Positions 40,836 through 49,464 of a stretch of DNA of 64,000 bases are shown here, piece after piece. Position 1 is the first letter of the stretch; every line of letters begins with the position of its first letter. Under the pieces are notes generated by a model, which was given only the letters and a program-made list of their open reading frames with translations, did no database searches and was not told the origin of the DNA. The stretch spans positions 132,524 through 196,523 of the forward strand of contig JADZED010000080.1 in the NCBI GenBank assembly GCA_020850715.1, given 5' to 3'. The position numbers were made by a program, and so were the translations under genes. Source of the DNA: Acidobacteriota bacterium. GTDB taxonomy: Bacteria > Acidobacteriota > Vicinamibacteria > Vicinamibacterales > CAVVIG01.

Positions 40836-42305
40836 ATGACGCTCGACCTGCCGCCGCGCATCGGCAACTGCATCGACGGCCGGACGGTCGAACCGCTCGG
40901 CGGCGAGTGGTTCCCGAAGATCAACCCGGCCACCGGTGAGCGCCTCGCCGACGTGGCGCGCTCGCGCGCCGCAGATGTCGGGCGGGCCGTGTCCTCGGCC
41001 GCGGCGGCGCAGCCGGCCTGGGCCGACACGACACCGGTCGCCCGCGGCGAGCTCCTCCGCGCCGTCGCGCACGCGATGCAGCTGCGCCGCGAGGAGATCG
41101 CGCGGGTCGTCGCGCTCGAGACCGGCAAGTCGACGAAGGACGCGCTGGGCGAAACCTCCGGCGCGATCGCGCTCGCCGGCTTCTACGCCGGCGAGGGGCA
41201 GCGGCTCTACGGCCGGACGACGACCAGCGGCGTGGAGGGACGGCAGGCGATGACGATCCGCGAGCCGATCGGGGTCGCCGGGCTGATCGCCGCCGCGAAC
41301 ACGCCGATCGCCAACGTCGCGTGGAAGCTGTTCCCGGCGCTGGTCTGCGGCAACGCCGCCGTCCTGAAAGCCGCCGAAGACGCGCCGGCAACCGCCTGGC
41401 TCGCGCACGAGATCGCGCGGGATGCCGGCCTGCCGCCCGGGCTGTTCAACGTCGTCCAGGGGCTGGGCGAAGAGGCCGGCGCGCCGCTGGTGGCGCATCC
41501 GGACGTGCCGGTCGTCTCCTTCACCGGATCGACCTCGGTCGGCCGCGAGATCGCCGGGATCGCGGGACGCCGGCTCGCGAAGATCTCGCTCGAGCTGGGC
41601 GGCAAGAACCCGCTGGTCGTGTGCGACGATGCCGATCTCGATCTGGCGGCGAAGTGGGTGCTGCTGTCGGCCTTCAGCAATGCCGGGCAGCGGTGCGCGT
41701 CGGGCACCCGCATCATCGTGTTCGACGCGGTGTACGAGCCTTTCCGCGCGCTGCTCCTGGAGCGGACGGCCGCGCTGCGGGTCGGCACCGGCGACGGGGA
41801 CGACTTCGGTCCCGTGATCAACCTCAGACAGCTCGATCGGATGCTGAAAGCGCTCGAGGCGGCGCGGGCCAGGGGCGCGCGGATCCTCGCCGGCGGCGCC
41901 AGGCTCACCGGGCCGGCGCACCAGGCGGGCTTCTATCTCGCGCCCACGCTGGTCGAGGGGACCGACGCCGGCGACGACCTCTCGACGACCGAGCTGTTCG
42001 GCCCGATTGCGTGCCTCTATCGCGCGAAGGGCTTCGACGAGGCGCTGGCGCTCGCCAACGACTCGCCCTACGGGCTCACCGCCTGCATCCACACGCGGAG
42101 CGTGCACCGCGCGATGACCTTCGCGCGCAAGGTGGCGGCCGGCGTCGCCGTCGTCAACGCGGGCACCTTCGGCAGCGAGCCCCACATGCCGTTTGGCGGC
42201 GTGAAGCAGTCGGGCAACGGATCGCGCGAGCCGGGCACCGAGGCGCTCGACATCTACTCGAACGTGAAAGACGTGTACATCAGCACGGATCCCGCGCGCA
42301 CATGA
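40836..42305 (+). CDS. NAD(P)-dependent aldehyde dehydrogenase
   Basis: A 489-residue aldehyde dehydrogenase. The catalytic cysteine is C287 in GQRCASGTR, the general base is E253 in LELGGKNP, and the NAD-binding FTGSTSVGREIA and the C-terminal PFGGVKQSGNG are intact. The substrate is unknown. Its place between an SDR and NeuA within a keto-sugar-acid set suggests oxidation of a sugar aldehyde or a three- to four-carbon fragment made or used by the nearby transketolase. This is not a usual member of sialic-acid operons. Confidence 0.9.
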   Translation: MTLDLPPRIGNCIDGRTVEPLGGEWFPKINPATGERLADVARSRAADVGRAVSSAAAAQPAWADTTPVARGELLRAVAHAMQLRREEIARVVALETGKSTKDALGETSGAIALAGFYAGEGQRLYGRTTTSGVEGRQAMTIREPIGVAGLIAAANTPIANVAWKLFPALVCGNAAVLKAAEDAPATAWLAHEIARDAGLPPGLFNVVQGLGEEAGAPLVAHPDVPVVSFTGSTSVGREIAGIAGRRLAKISLELGGKNPLVVCDDADLDLAAKWVLLSAFSNAGQRCASGTRIIVFDAVYEPFRALLLERTAALRVGTGDGDDFGPVINLRQLDRMLKALEAARARGARILAGGARLTGPAHQAGFYLAPTLVEGTDAGDDLSTTELFGPIACLYRAKGFDEALALANDSPYGLTACIHTRSVHRAMTFARKVAAGVAVVNAGTFGSEPHMPFGGVKQSGNGSREPGTEALDIYSNVKDVYISTDPART

Positions 42306-43060
42306 GCCCGTCGCCGTCCGTCGTGGCGCTCGTCCCGGCGCGCGCCGGGTCGAAGCGCGTGCCCGGCAAGAACGTGCGCCGGCTGGGCGGCCATCCGGTG
42401 ATCGCCTACACGATCGCGGCGGCGATCGACAGCGGCGTCTTCGCGGACGTGATCGTGTCGACCGACGACGAACGGTACGCGGAGATCGCGCGGCACTACG
42501 GCGCGCGCGTGCCCTGGCTGCGGCCGGCGGCGCTGGCCGGCGACGCGTCGCCCGACGTCGACTGGGTCGAGCAGGCGCTGCGGGAGTTGAAGGCATCGGG
42601 CCGCGCCTTCGACTGCTTCAGCCTGCTGCGGCCGACCAGCCCGTTCCGCCAGGCCTCGACGATCCGCCGCGCGTGGGCGGCGTTCAAGGGCGAAGCGGGC
42701 GTCGACTCGCTGCGCGCCGTCGAGCGCTGCCGCCAGCACCCGGGCAAGATGTGGATCGTCCGCGGGCGGCGGATGACGCCGCTCATGCCGTTCGGCCCGG
42801 CGGCGCAGCCGTGGCACAGCAGCCAGACCAACACGCTGCCCGAGGTGTTCGTGCAGAACGCCTCGCTCGAGATCGCCTGGAGCCGCATCGTCCTGGACGG
42901 GCGGACGATCGCCGGCGAGGTCGTGATGCCGTTCCTGACCGACGGACTCGAGGGGTTCGACCTCAACTCGCCCGAGGACTGGATCGTCGCCGAACACCAC
43001 GTCCGGACGGGCGAGGGGCGCCTGCCGCCGGTATCGGCGCCGCCGCATCCCGCATCATGA
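42302..43060 (+). CDS. neuA: CMP-acylneuraminate cytidylyltransferase-like (NeuA)
   Basis: A 252-residue nucleotidyltransferase. The CTP-binding loop is PARAGSKRVPGKN (12-24), and VSTDDERYAEIARHYGA, LLRPTSPFRQASTIRRAW and DLNSPEDW follow in the NeuA order. It transfers CMP to the anomeric oxygen of the ulosonic acid made by NeuB and the HAD phosphatase, giving the donor for a transferase. Candidate CMP-sugar users include the protein at 44973. It lacks the extra C-terminal esterase domain of some NeuA enzymes. ATG 42302 overlaps the aldehyde dehydrogenase stop. Confidence 0.88.
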   Translation: MSPSPSVVALVPARAGSKRVPGKNVRRLGGHPVIAYTIAAAIDSGVFADVIVSTDDERYAEIARHYGARVPWLRPAALAGDASPDVDWVEQALRELKASGRAFDCFSLLRPTSPFRQASTIRRAWAAFKGEAGVDSLRAVERCRQHPGKMWIVRGRRMTPLMPFGPAAQPWHSSQTNTLPEVFVQNASLEIAWSRIVLDGRTIAGEVVMPFLTDGLEGFDLNSPEDWIVAEHHVRTGEGRLPPVSAPPHPAS

Positions 43061-44973
43061 TCGATCTCAGGTTCGCGCCGCAGGACGAGCTCTCGCGCGT
43101 GCTCGCGCTCGACGCCCGCCCGGCCGACACGGCGGAGGTCTTCGCCGATCTCTGCCGGATCAACGCGCTCTACATGATTGCGCGCGCCGGCTCCGGGCAC
43201 ATCGGCAGCAGCTTCAGCTGCCTCGACGTGGTGAGCTGGCTGTATCTGCACGAACTGCGCGGCGGAGGCGCGGCCGGAGGCGACCTGTTCTTCTCGTCGA
43301 AGGGGCACGACGCGCCCGCGCTCTATGCCGTGCTGACCGCGCTCGGCCGCCTGCCGTTCGGGAAGATCCACGAGCTGCGCAGGCTGAACGGCCTGCCCGG
43401 CCATCCCGATGTCTCGATTCCGGGCATCGCGGCCAACACCGGCTCGCTCGGGATGGGGGTCTCGAAGGCGAAGGGCATGCTGCTGGCCAACCGGCTGCTC
43501 GGCCGGGACGGCCGCGTCTTCGTCCTCACCGGCGACGGCGAGCTGCAGGAAGGGCAGTTCTGGGAATCGCTCGTCTCGGCCGCGAACCGGAAGCTGGGCC
43601 GGCTCACCGTGATCGTCGATCACAACAAGATCCAGAGCGACACCTGGGTGTCGCGCGTGAGCGATCTCGGCAGCCTCACCGCCAAGCTCGAGAGCTTCGG
43701 CTGGCACGTGGCGCGTGTGGACGGACACGACATGGCCGCCATCGCGTCGACGCTCGAGGCGCTGCGCGACGCGCCGGACACGCCGAAGATCGTCGTCGCC
43801 GACACGGTCAAGGGACGCGGCGTGTCCTTCATGGAAGGCACTTCGCTCGGTCCGGCCGACCGCCTGTACCGCTACCACAGCGGCGCGCCCGACGATGCGA
43901 CGTACCAGCGGGCGATCGCGGCGCTCGTCGAGCGCGTGAACGGCCGCCTCGCGCGGCTCGGTGCGGCCGGCGTGCGGCTCGAGGCGCGCGAGCGCCCGGC
44001 GCGGCCGGCGCCGGCGGCGCCGCAGCGGCTCGTCGCAGCCTACGGTCGTGCGCTGGTCGACCAGGCGCGCCGCAATCCGCGGATCGTCGCCTTCGACGCC
44101 GATCTGGCGCTCGACACGGGCCTGCTGCCGTTCGAAGAGGCGTTTCCGTCGCGCTTCGTCGAGTGCGGCATCGCCGAGCAGGACATGGTCTCGCAGGCCG
44201 GCGGCGCGGCGCTCCAGGGGCTGCTGCCCGCCGTGCACTCGTTCGCCTGCTTTCTGTCGGATCGGCCGAACGAGCAGATCTACAACAACGCGACCGAGCG
44301 GACGAAGATCGTCTACGTCGGATCGCTCGCCGGCCTGCTGCCGGGGGGGCCGGGCCATTCGCACCAGTGCGTGCGCGACATCGCCGTGCTGTCGGCGGTG
44401 CCGGGGCTGGTGCTGATCGAGCCGTGCTGCGAGCGCGAGGTCGAGCTCGCCGTCGAGTACTGCTTCGAGGGGACGGAGGAGAGCTGCTATCTCCGGCTCG
44501 TCTCGGTGCCGTGGGAGACCGGCTTCGATCTGCCGGGCGGCTACGCGCTGCAACCGGGCCGCGGCGTGACGATTGTCGACGGGACCGACGCGATGCTCTT
44601 CGGCTACGGCCCGATTCTCCTGGGCGAGGCGGTCCGCGCCGCCGCGCTCCTGCGCGCCCGCCACGGCATCTCGGCCGCCGTGGTCAACCTGCCGTGGCTG
44701 AACCGGGTCGATGCGGAGTGGCTGGCCTCTACGATCGGCGGGGCGGCGGTCTTCGCGCTCGACAACCACTACACCGTCGGCGGCCAGGGCGACATGATCC
44801 TCAGGACGCTGGCCGAGCACGCCCCGGCACACCGCTGCCTCGCCCGGCGCATCGGCGTCGTCGACATCCCCGCGTGCGGCACCAACGATGAAGTGCTGCG
44901 CGCGCACGGCCTGCACGCCGAGGGGATGGCGGCGGCGGTCGCGCTGGCGATGCGCGGGAGGGCGACGGTCTGA
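43057..44973 (+). CDS. tkt: Transketolase
   Basis: A 638-residue thiamine-diphosphate enzyme with both halves fused. The N-terminal half has AGSGHIGSSFSCLD, then the ThDP motif TGDGELQEGQFWESLVSAANRKLGRLTVIVDHNKIQ. The C-terminal half has FVECGIAEQDMVSQAGGAALQG and HSFACFLSDRPNEQIYN. Transketolases move a two-carbon ketol unit between sugar phosphates. Its place within the NeuB/NeuA set suggests it builds the precursor sugar, or that it transfers a two-carbon unit to a sugar nucleotide, as known for branched-sugar-making transketolase-like pairs. The overlap with NeuA is ATGA. Confidence 0.88.
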   Translation: MIDLRFAPQDELSRVLALDARPADTAEVFADLCRINALYMIARAGSGHIGSSFSCLDVVSWLYLHELRGGGAAGGDLFFSSKGHDAPALYAVLTALGRLPFGKIHELRRLNGLPGHPDVSIPGIAANTGSLGMGVSKAKGMLLANRLLGRDGRVFVLTGDGELQEGQFWESLVSAANRKLGRLTVIVDHNKIQSDTWVSRVSDLGSLTAKLESFGWHVARVDGHDMAAIASTLEALRDAPDTPKIVVADTVKGRGVSFMEGTSLGPADRLYRYHSGAPDDATYQRAIAALVERVNGRLARLGAAGVRLEARERPARPAPAAPQRLVAAYGRALVDQARRNPRIVAFDADLALDTGLLPFEEAFPSRFVECGIAEQDMVSQAGGAALQGLLPAVHSFACFLSDRPNEQIYNNATERTKIVYVGSLAGLLPGGPGHSHQCVRDIAVLSAVPGLVLIEPCCEREVELAVEYCFEGTEESCYLRLVSVPWETGFDLPGGYALQPGRGVTIVDGTDAMLFGYGPILLGEAVRAAALLRARHGISAAVVNLPWLNRVDAEWLASTIGGAAVFALDNHYTVGGQGDMILRTLAEHAPAHRCLARRIGVVDIPACGTNDEVLRAHGLHAEGMAAAVALAMRGRATV

Positions 44974-46679
44974 TGGCGCTGGAGCCCCAGGTGCGGGCGC
45001 TGAAGCGTCTGGTCCGCCGCGTCTACCCGGTGAGCGTCGATCATCCACGGTGGGCGGAGATGCTCGGCGGCGACCATCCGCGGCTGCTCGAGCGCGCGCG
45101 GTCGCTGCCGGCGGCCGCGCCGCGCGTGCTGCTGGCGCCGAGCGTCGGCCAGCCGGCCATGACGACGCTCGAGAGCCTGCTCGGGGTCGCGCTCACGCTG
45201 CGCGGGGCGCGCGTGGACGTGCTGCTCTGCGACCAGGTGCTGCCGGCCTGCCAGAACTGCATGCTCGGCAAGCTGCAGGACGAGTGGGTGACGCGCGAGT
45301 TCCTGCGCCACGGCCCGAAGCGCGAGATCTGCGTCTCGTGCCACGCGCCGGCGCGCGCGATGTTCGAATCGACGGGCGTCCGCGTGCTCACCTACGGCGA
45401 CTTCCTCGAGCCGGACGAGATCGAGATCGCCTGGCGGCTGGCGCGCACGCTCGCGCCCGACGAGATCGCCGCCTACACGGTCGACGGCCTGCCGATCGGC
45501 GAGCACGCCCGCGCGGGCGCGATCCGGTTCTTCGCCCGGACGAGCCTCGATCGCGAACCGCACGGCGCCGGCGTCCTCCGCCGCTATTTCGCCGCCGCCC
45601 TGATCACGCGCTTCGCGCTCGAGCGGCTGATGGCGCGCGAGCGGTACGCGAGCGTCACCTTCAATCACGGCATCTACGTGCCGCAGGGGATCGTCGGCGC
45701 GGTCGTGCGCCGGCACGGCGTCCGCGTGGTGAACTGGATGGTCGCGTACCGGAAGAGCTCGTTCATCTTCAGCCACGGCGATACCTATCACCACACGCTG
45801 ATGAGCGAGCCGGCGAGCCAGTGGAGCGACCTCGAATGGGACGAGGAGATCGATCGCGAGCTCGTCGGGTACCTCAGGAGCCGCTGGACCGGCGCCGAGG
45901 ACTGGATCTCGTTCAACCGGGCGCCCGAGACCGGGCTCGACGCGATCGCGCGCGAGACCGGCATCGACTTCTCCAGGCCGTCGATCGGGCTGCTCACCAA
46001 CGTCATGTGGGACGCGCAGCTCCACTATCCGCAGAACGCCTTCGCGGACATGTGGGACTGGCTGGTGACGACGATCAGGTACTTCGACGCCCGGCGCGAC
46101 CTGCAGCTGATCATCCGCGTGCACCCGGCGGAGCTGCGCGGCCACATCCAGTCGCGGCAGCCGATCGCCGAGGAGATCGCGCGCGAGATCGGCCCGCTGC
46201 CGCCGAACGTCCACGTCATCCCGCCGCAGAGCGCCGTCAGCACCTACTCGGTGATGACGCGCTGCGACAGCGTGCTCATCTACGGCACCAAGACCGGCGT
46301 GGAGCTCGCGAGCCTCGGCGTGCCGGTGATCGTCGCCGGCGAGGCCTGGATCCGCAACAAGGGGATCACGATCGACGCGCGTTCGCGCGAGCACTATCTC
46401 GAGCTGCTCGCGAGCCTGCCGCTCGGCCGGCGCCTGGACGGCGCCACGATGGCGCGCGCGAAGAAGTACGCCTATCACTTCTTCTTCCGGCGGATGATTC
46501 CGCTCGGCGTCGTGAAGCCCGTCGAGGGCAGAGCCTGGAGCCCGTATGCCGTGAACGTGGCGAGCCTGGCAGAGCTCGAGCCGGGGCGCGATCCCGGGCT
46601 CGACACGATCTGCGAGGGCATCCTGCACGGCCGCGAGTTCGTCTATCCGGCCGAGCAGCTGCGGGCCGTTCGATGCTGA
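44973..46679 (+). CDS. GT-B-like capsule/surface glycan transferase
   Basis: A 568-residue soluble protein not closely assignable. The N-terminal half has VLLAPSVGQPAMTTLESLLGVALTLRGARVDVLLCDQVLPACQNC with several cysteines, and FNHGIYVPQGIVGAVVRRHGVRVVNW. The C-terminal half has IGLLTNVMWDAQLHYPQN, LIIRVHPAELRG, HVIPPQSAVSTYSVM and IYGTKTGVELASLGVPVIVAG, the pattern of KpsS/WecB-like GT-B folds (capsule polysaccharide biosynthesis). It may transfer the CMP-ulosonic acid activated by the adjacent NeuA (inference). A cysteine-rich stretch near residues 80-125 may bind a metal. Confidence 0.65.
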   Translation: MALEPQVRALKRLVRRVYPVSVDHPRWAEMLGGDHPRLLERARSLPAAAPRVLLAPSVGQPAMTTLESLLGVALTLRGARVDVLLCDQVLPACQNCMLGKLQDEWVTREFLRHGPKREICVSCHAPARAMFESTGVRVLTYGDFLEPDEIEIAWRLARTLAPDEIAAYTVDGLPIGEHARAGAIRFFARTSLDREPHGAGVLRRYFAAALITRFALERLMARERYASVTFNHGIYVPQGIVGAVVRRHGVRVVNWMVAYRKSSFIFSHGDTYHHTLMSEPASQWSDLEWDEEIDRELVGYLRSRWTGAEDWISFNRAPETGLDAIARETGIDFSRPSIGLLTNVMWDAQLHYPQNAFADMWDWLVTTIRYFDARRDLQLIIRVHPAELRGHIQSRQPIAEEIAREIGPLPPNVHVIPPQSAVSTYSVMTRCDSVLIYGTKTGVELASLGVPVIVAGEAWIRNKGITIDARSREHYLELLASLPLGRRLDGATMARAKKYAYHFFFRRMIPLGVVKPVEGRAWSPYAVNVASLAELEPGRDPGLDTICEGILHGREFVYPAEQLRAVRC

Positions 46680-47590
46680 AGATGTACCACCGGCACGCGG
46701 AAGCCGGCGGATCGGCCGCCTACTGGGAAGAGTTCGGCGGCCACGCCACGCTCGCCGACCGCATCCGCTTTCTCGACGTCGATCCGCTGCGCCCGCTGTT
46801 TCAGCGGTATCTGAAGCCGGGATCGCGCATGCTCGAGGGCGGCTGCGGGCGCGGGCAGTACGTCGCCTATTACGCCGCGCGCGGCGCGAGGGTGGTCGGT
46901 CTCGACTTCGCGCGCGAGTGGCTCTCGGCGCTCCGGCGCGAGGGCCCGGCGTTGGCGCTCTGCGCCGGCGATGTCGGGGCGCTGCCGTTCGGCTCCGGCA
47001 CCTTCGATCTCTACTACTCGGGCGGCGTCGTCGAGCACTTCGAAAGCGGGCCCCAGCGCGCCCTGGCGGAGGCGCGGCGCGTGATCAAGGACGATGGCGT
47101 GCTGCTGATCAGCGTGCCGTACTTCAGCCCGATGCGGCGGCTGCTGGCGGCGCTCGGGCGGAAGGAATGGCATCGGGTGGGACAGCCGCAGGTCGATGAG
47201 GCGCCCGGCGGGCGCCGGTTCTATCAGTACGCCTTCTCGGTGCCCGAGTTCACCAGGCTGCTGGCGGGCGCCGGCTTCCGCGTGCTGGGCACGCAAGGCT
47301 ACGCGCTCGTCTGGGGGTTGACCGAGGTCGGCCTGCTCCGGCGCGTCCTGGAGCGCCTCGACCGGATGCGCGGGGCGGGGGAGCGCCCGCCCGGCGGGGA
47401 GGGCGGGACGCGGGGACGCCCGGCCTCCGCCGGACGCGACAGCGGGGCGCCGCGGATCCGGCTGCTCAAGAAGATCCTCGTCGCCGAAGATGCGAGCGTG
47501 CCCGGAGCCGGCTGGCTGATCAAGTGGAGCCGGTGGGCGCACGCCAACATGATGATGTTCGTCTGCGCGCCGGATGCCCGGCGATCCTGA
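46673..47590 (+). CDS. Class I SAM-dependent methyltransferase
   Basis: A 305-residue methyltransferase. Motif I is MLEGGCGRGQYVAYYA (about residues 53-68), then VVGLDFAREW, YYSGGVVEHFESGPQRALAEARRVIKDDGVLLISVPY. Residues 230-260 form a Gly/Glu/Pro-rich linker (GERPPGGEGG), and the last 45 residues are basic with an amphipathic helix. It probably methylates a sugar of the chain. The 3' end overlaps the next gene. Confidence 0.84.
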   Translation: MLKMYHRHAEAGGSAAYWEEFGGHATLADRIRFLDVDPLRPLFQRYLKPGSRMLEGGCGRGQYVAYYAARGARVVGLDFAREWLSALRREGPALALCAGDVGALPFGSGTFDLYYSGGVVEHFESGPQRALAEARRVIKDDGVLLISVPYFSPMRRLLAALGRKEWHRVGQPQVDEAPGGRRFYQYAFSVPEFTRLLAGAGFRVLGTQGYALVWGLTEVGLLRRVLERLDRMRGAGERPPGGEGGTRGRPASAGRDSGAPRIRLLKKILVAEDASVPGAGWLIKWSRWAHANMMMFVCAPDARRS

Positions 47591-48974
47591 CCGGCCCATG
47601 TCGGTCCCTCACCCGACAGACGTGCGGCGTGTGGATGGAGGAGGCTGGCCGCGCGCGGCTGGCGCGCGCGCGCGGGCGGCCGCGTGGATCGCCGGCGCGG
47701 TCGGGCTCGCGTATCTGACCAAGGCGATCTATCGCGGATTGACCTTCACGACGGGCGATTACTACTACACGCTCTCGGGCGCCTACATCCGCGATGTGAA
47801 CCCTGCGCTGTGGGCCAGCCCCGATCTCCAGGCGTCGATTGCCTACAACCACGGCACCTATCTTTACGGGCCGACGCAGTACCTGGCGCTGTTCCCGGTG
47901 GCGTTTCTCCCGTCGTACCACGCCATCGCGATGGCGCTGCTGGCGATCTACCCGATGGTGCTCGTCGCGGCCTGGTACGGGCTGACCCTGCTGGCGGCGG
48001 CCGGCGAACGTGTCAACATCGCGGCCGGTGCGATGACCTTCGGCGCCGCGTTTGCGTTCCTGCCGCTCTCGCAGGCGCTGATCCAGCGCGAGTTCGAAGT
48101 GGTGGCGCTGCTGCTGATCGTCCTCGCCTGCCTCGCGTTCGTGCGGGGCCGCGATGCCGCCAGCGGCGCGCTGCTGGCGGCGGCGGCCTGGTTCAAGTAC
48201 TGGCCGATCGTGCTGCTCGGGGCGTTCGTGCTGCACCGCCGCTTCAAGGGCATCGCGGCGTTCGCCGCCTCGTCGGCCGCGATCCTGCTCGCGGCGCACC
48301 TGGCCTTCGGGCTGCAGCACTTCGCGCTCGGCAGGACCGCGACCACCGTCGGCGGCATCATGCGGCCGTTCGGCGCCGGTGAGGTGCTCTATCCGGTGAT
48401 TGCGCGCGGCGCGCAGAAGTCGGACTTCTGCCGGCAGTGGATCGGCGGCAGAGGCACCGCGGCCGACGTCCGCTGGCTGCTGTGCGCCGTCGAGGATCGC
48501 GCGCCGGCATTCAGCGCCGTCGCCGCCTTCTACGCCCTCGTCGGCGCCACCTCCGGGCTGTTGCTGTGGGGCGCGGCGCGGGGGCTCGGCGCGCGCCGCG
48601 AGGGAGCCGCGGCGACGCGCGGCCTGGTGTGGGAACTGGCCGTGCTGCTCATCGCCGGCGCGTCCTTCTTCCACGCGCACTACTACTACTACGTCGTCTT
48701 TCTGCTGCCGCTGTGCGCGCTGCTCTACACCTACGTGACCGGGCCGCAGCCTCGGCGCAAGACGAAGCTGACGCTGTGGGCGTGCACCTACCTGCTGCTG
48801 AACGGTTTCATGCTCCCGATGTCGCGGCTCTCGGCGATCTGGCGGACCGACGTCTGGAGCTGGTACCTCGACAGCGGGCTCTGCCTGCTCGGCATCGTGA
48901 TGCTCCTCGGGCTGGTGCTGTGGGAGCTCGGCCACGCCCCGGTTGGCGGCCTCGCCCTGCCGTCGACGTCCTGA
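47574..48974 (+). CDS. GT87-type (DUF2029-like) membrane mannosyltransferase
   Basis: A 466-residue membrane protein (458 if ATG 47598 is used). After an Arg/Ala-rich cytoplasmic start it has about 10 helices. The first periplasmic loop GDYYYTLSGAYIRDVNPALW, then YLYGPTQYLALFPVAFLP and AAWFKYWPIVLLGAFVLHRRFKG, match the GT87/DUF2029 pattern, where an acidic residue of loop 1 acts in catalysis. Family members use polyprenyl-phosphate sugars such as those made by GT2 enzymes at 22479 and 52284. The assignment is by architecture and motifs. Confidence 0.75.
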   Translation: MPGDPDRPMSVPHPTDVRRVDGGGWPRAAGARARAAAWIAGAVGLAYLTKAIYRGLTFTTGDYYYTLSGAYIRDVNPALWASPDLQASIAYNHGTYLYGPTQYLALFPVAFLPSYHAIAMALLAIYPMVLVAAWYGLTLLAAAGERVNIAAGAMTFGAAFAFLPLSQALIQREFEVVALLLIVLACLAFVRGRDAASGALLAAAAWFKYWPIVLLGAFVLHRRFKGIAAFAASSAAILLAAHLAFGLQHFALGRTATTVGGIMRPFGAGEVLYPVIARGAQKSDFCRQWIGGRGTAADVRWLLCAVEDRAPAFSAVAAFYALVGATSGLLLWGAARGLGARREGAAATRGLVWELAVLLIAGASFFHAHYYYYVVFLLPLCALLYTYVTGPQPRRKTKLTLWACTYLLLNGFMLPMSRLSAIWRTDVWSWYLDSGLCLLGIVMLLGLVLWELGHAPVGGLALPSTS

Positions 48975-48978
48975 CCCG

Positions 48979-49464
48979 ATGCCGATTGCCGACAGCGTCG
49001 TGCTGGGCGCGAACGTGCAGATTCACCACCCGGCGCTCGTGAACCTCTACGGGTGCACCATTGGCGACGATGTGAAGATCGGAGCGTTCGTGGAGATCCA
49101 GAAGGGATCGGTGATCGGGAGCCGCTGCAAGATCTCGTCGCACAGCTTCGTGTGCGAGGGGGTGACGATCGAAGACGAGGTGTTCGTCGGCCACGGCGTC
49201 GTGTTCACCAACGATCCGTATCCGCGCGCCGCCGCCGGGGGGCGGCTGCAGACGGGCGCGGACTGGGCGGTCGTGCCCACGCTGGTCCGCCGCGGGGCGT
49301 CGATCGGCAGCGGCGCCGTCATCCGGTGCGGCGTCACGATCGGCGAGCACGCGATGATCGGCGCGGGCGCGGTCGTCACGCACGACGTCGCGCCGCATGC
49401 GATCGTGGCCGGCGTGCCCGCGCGTCCAATCGGCGACATGCGCCGGGAACGGGACGAGGGATGA
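48979..49464 (+). CDS. wbpD: Left-handed beta-helix N-acetyltransferase (WbpD-like)
   Basis: A 161-residue hexapeptide-repeat acyltransferase. Repeats run through VVLGANVQIHHPALVNLYGCTIGDDVKIGAFVEIQKGSVIG, then HSFVCEGVTIEDEVFVGHGVVFTNDPYPRA, and end with the capping pattern HAMIGAGAVVTHDVAPHAIVAGVPARP. The loop after FTNDPYPRA holds the usual catalytic His region. WbpD/WlbB enzymes N-acetylate the 3-amino group made by an aminotransferase such as the one at 53243. It overlaps the MocA gene by ATGA. A different amino sugar is possible. Confidence 0.82.
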   Translation: MPIADSVVLGANVQIHHPALVNLYGCTIGDDVKIGAFVEIQKGSVIGSRCKISSHSFVCEGVTIEDEVFVGHGVVFTNDPYPRAAAGGRLQTGADWAVVPTLVRRGASIGSGAVIRCGVTIGEHAMIGAGAVVTHDVAPHAIVAGVPARPIGDMRRERDEG

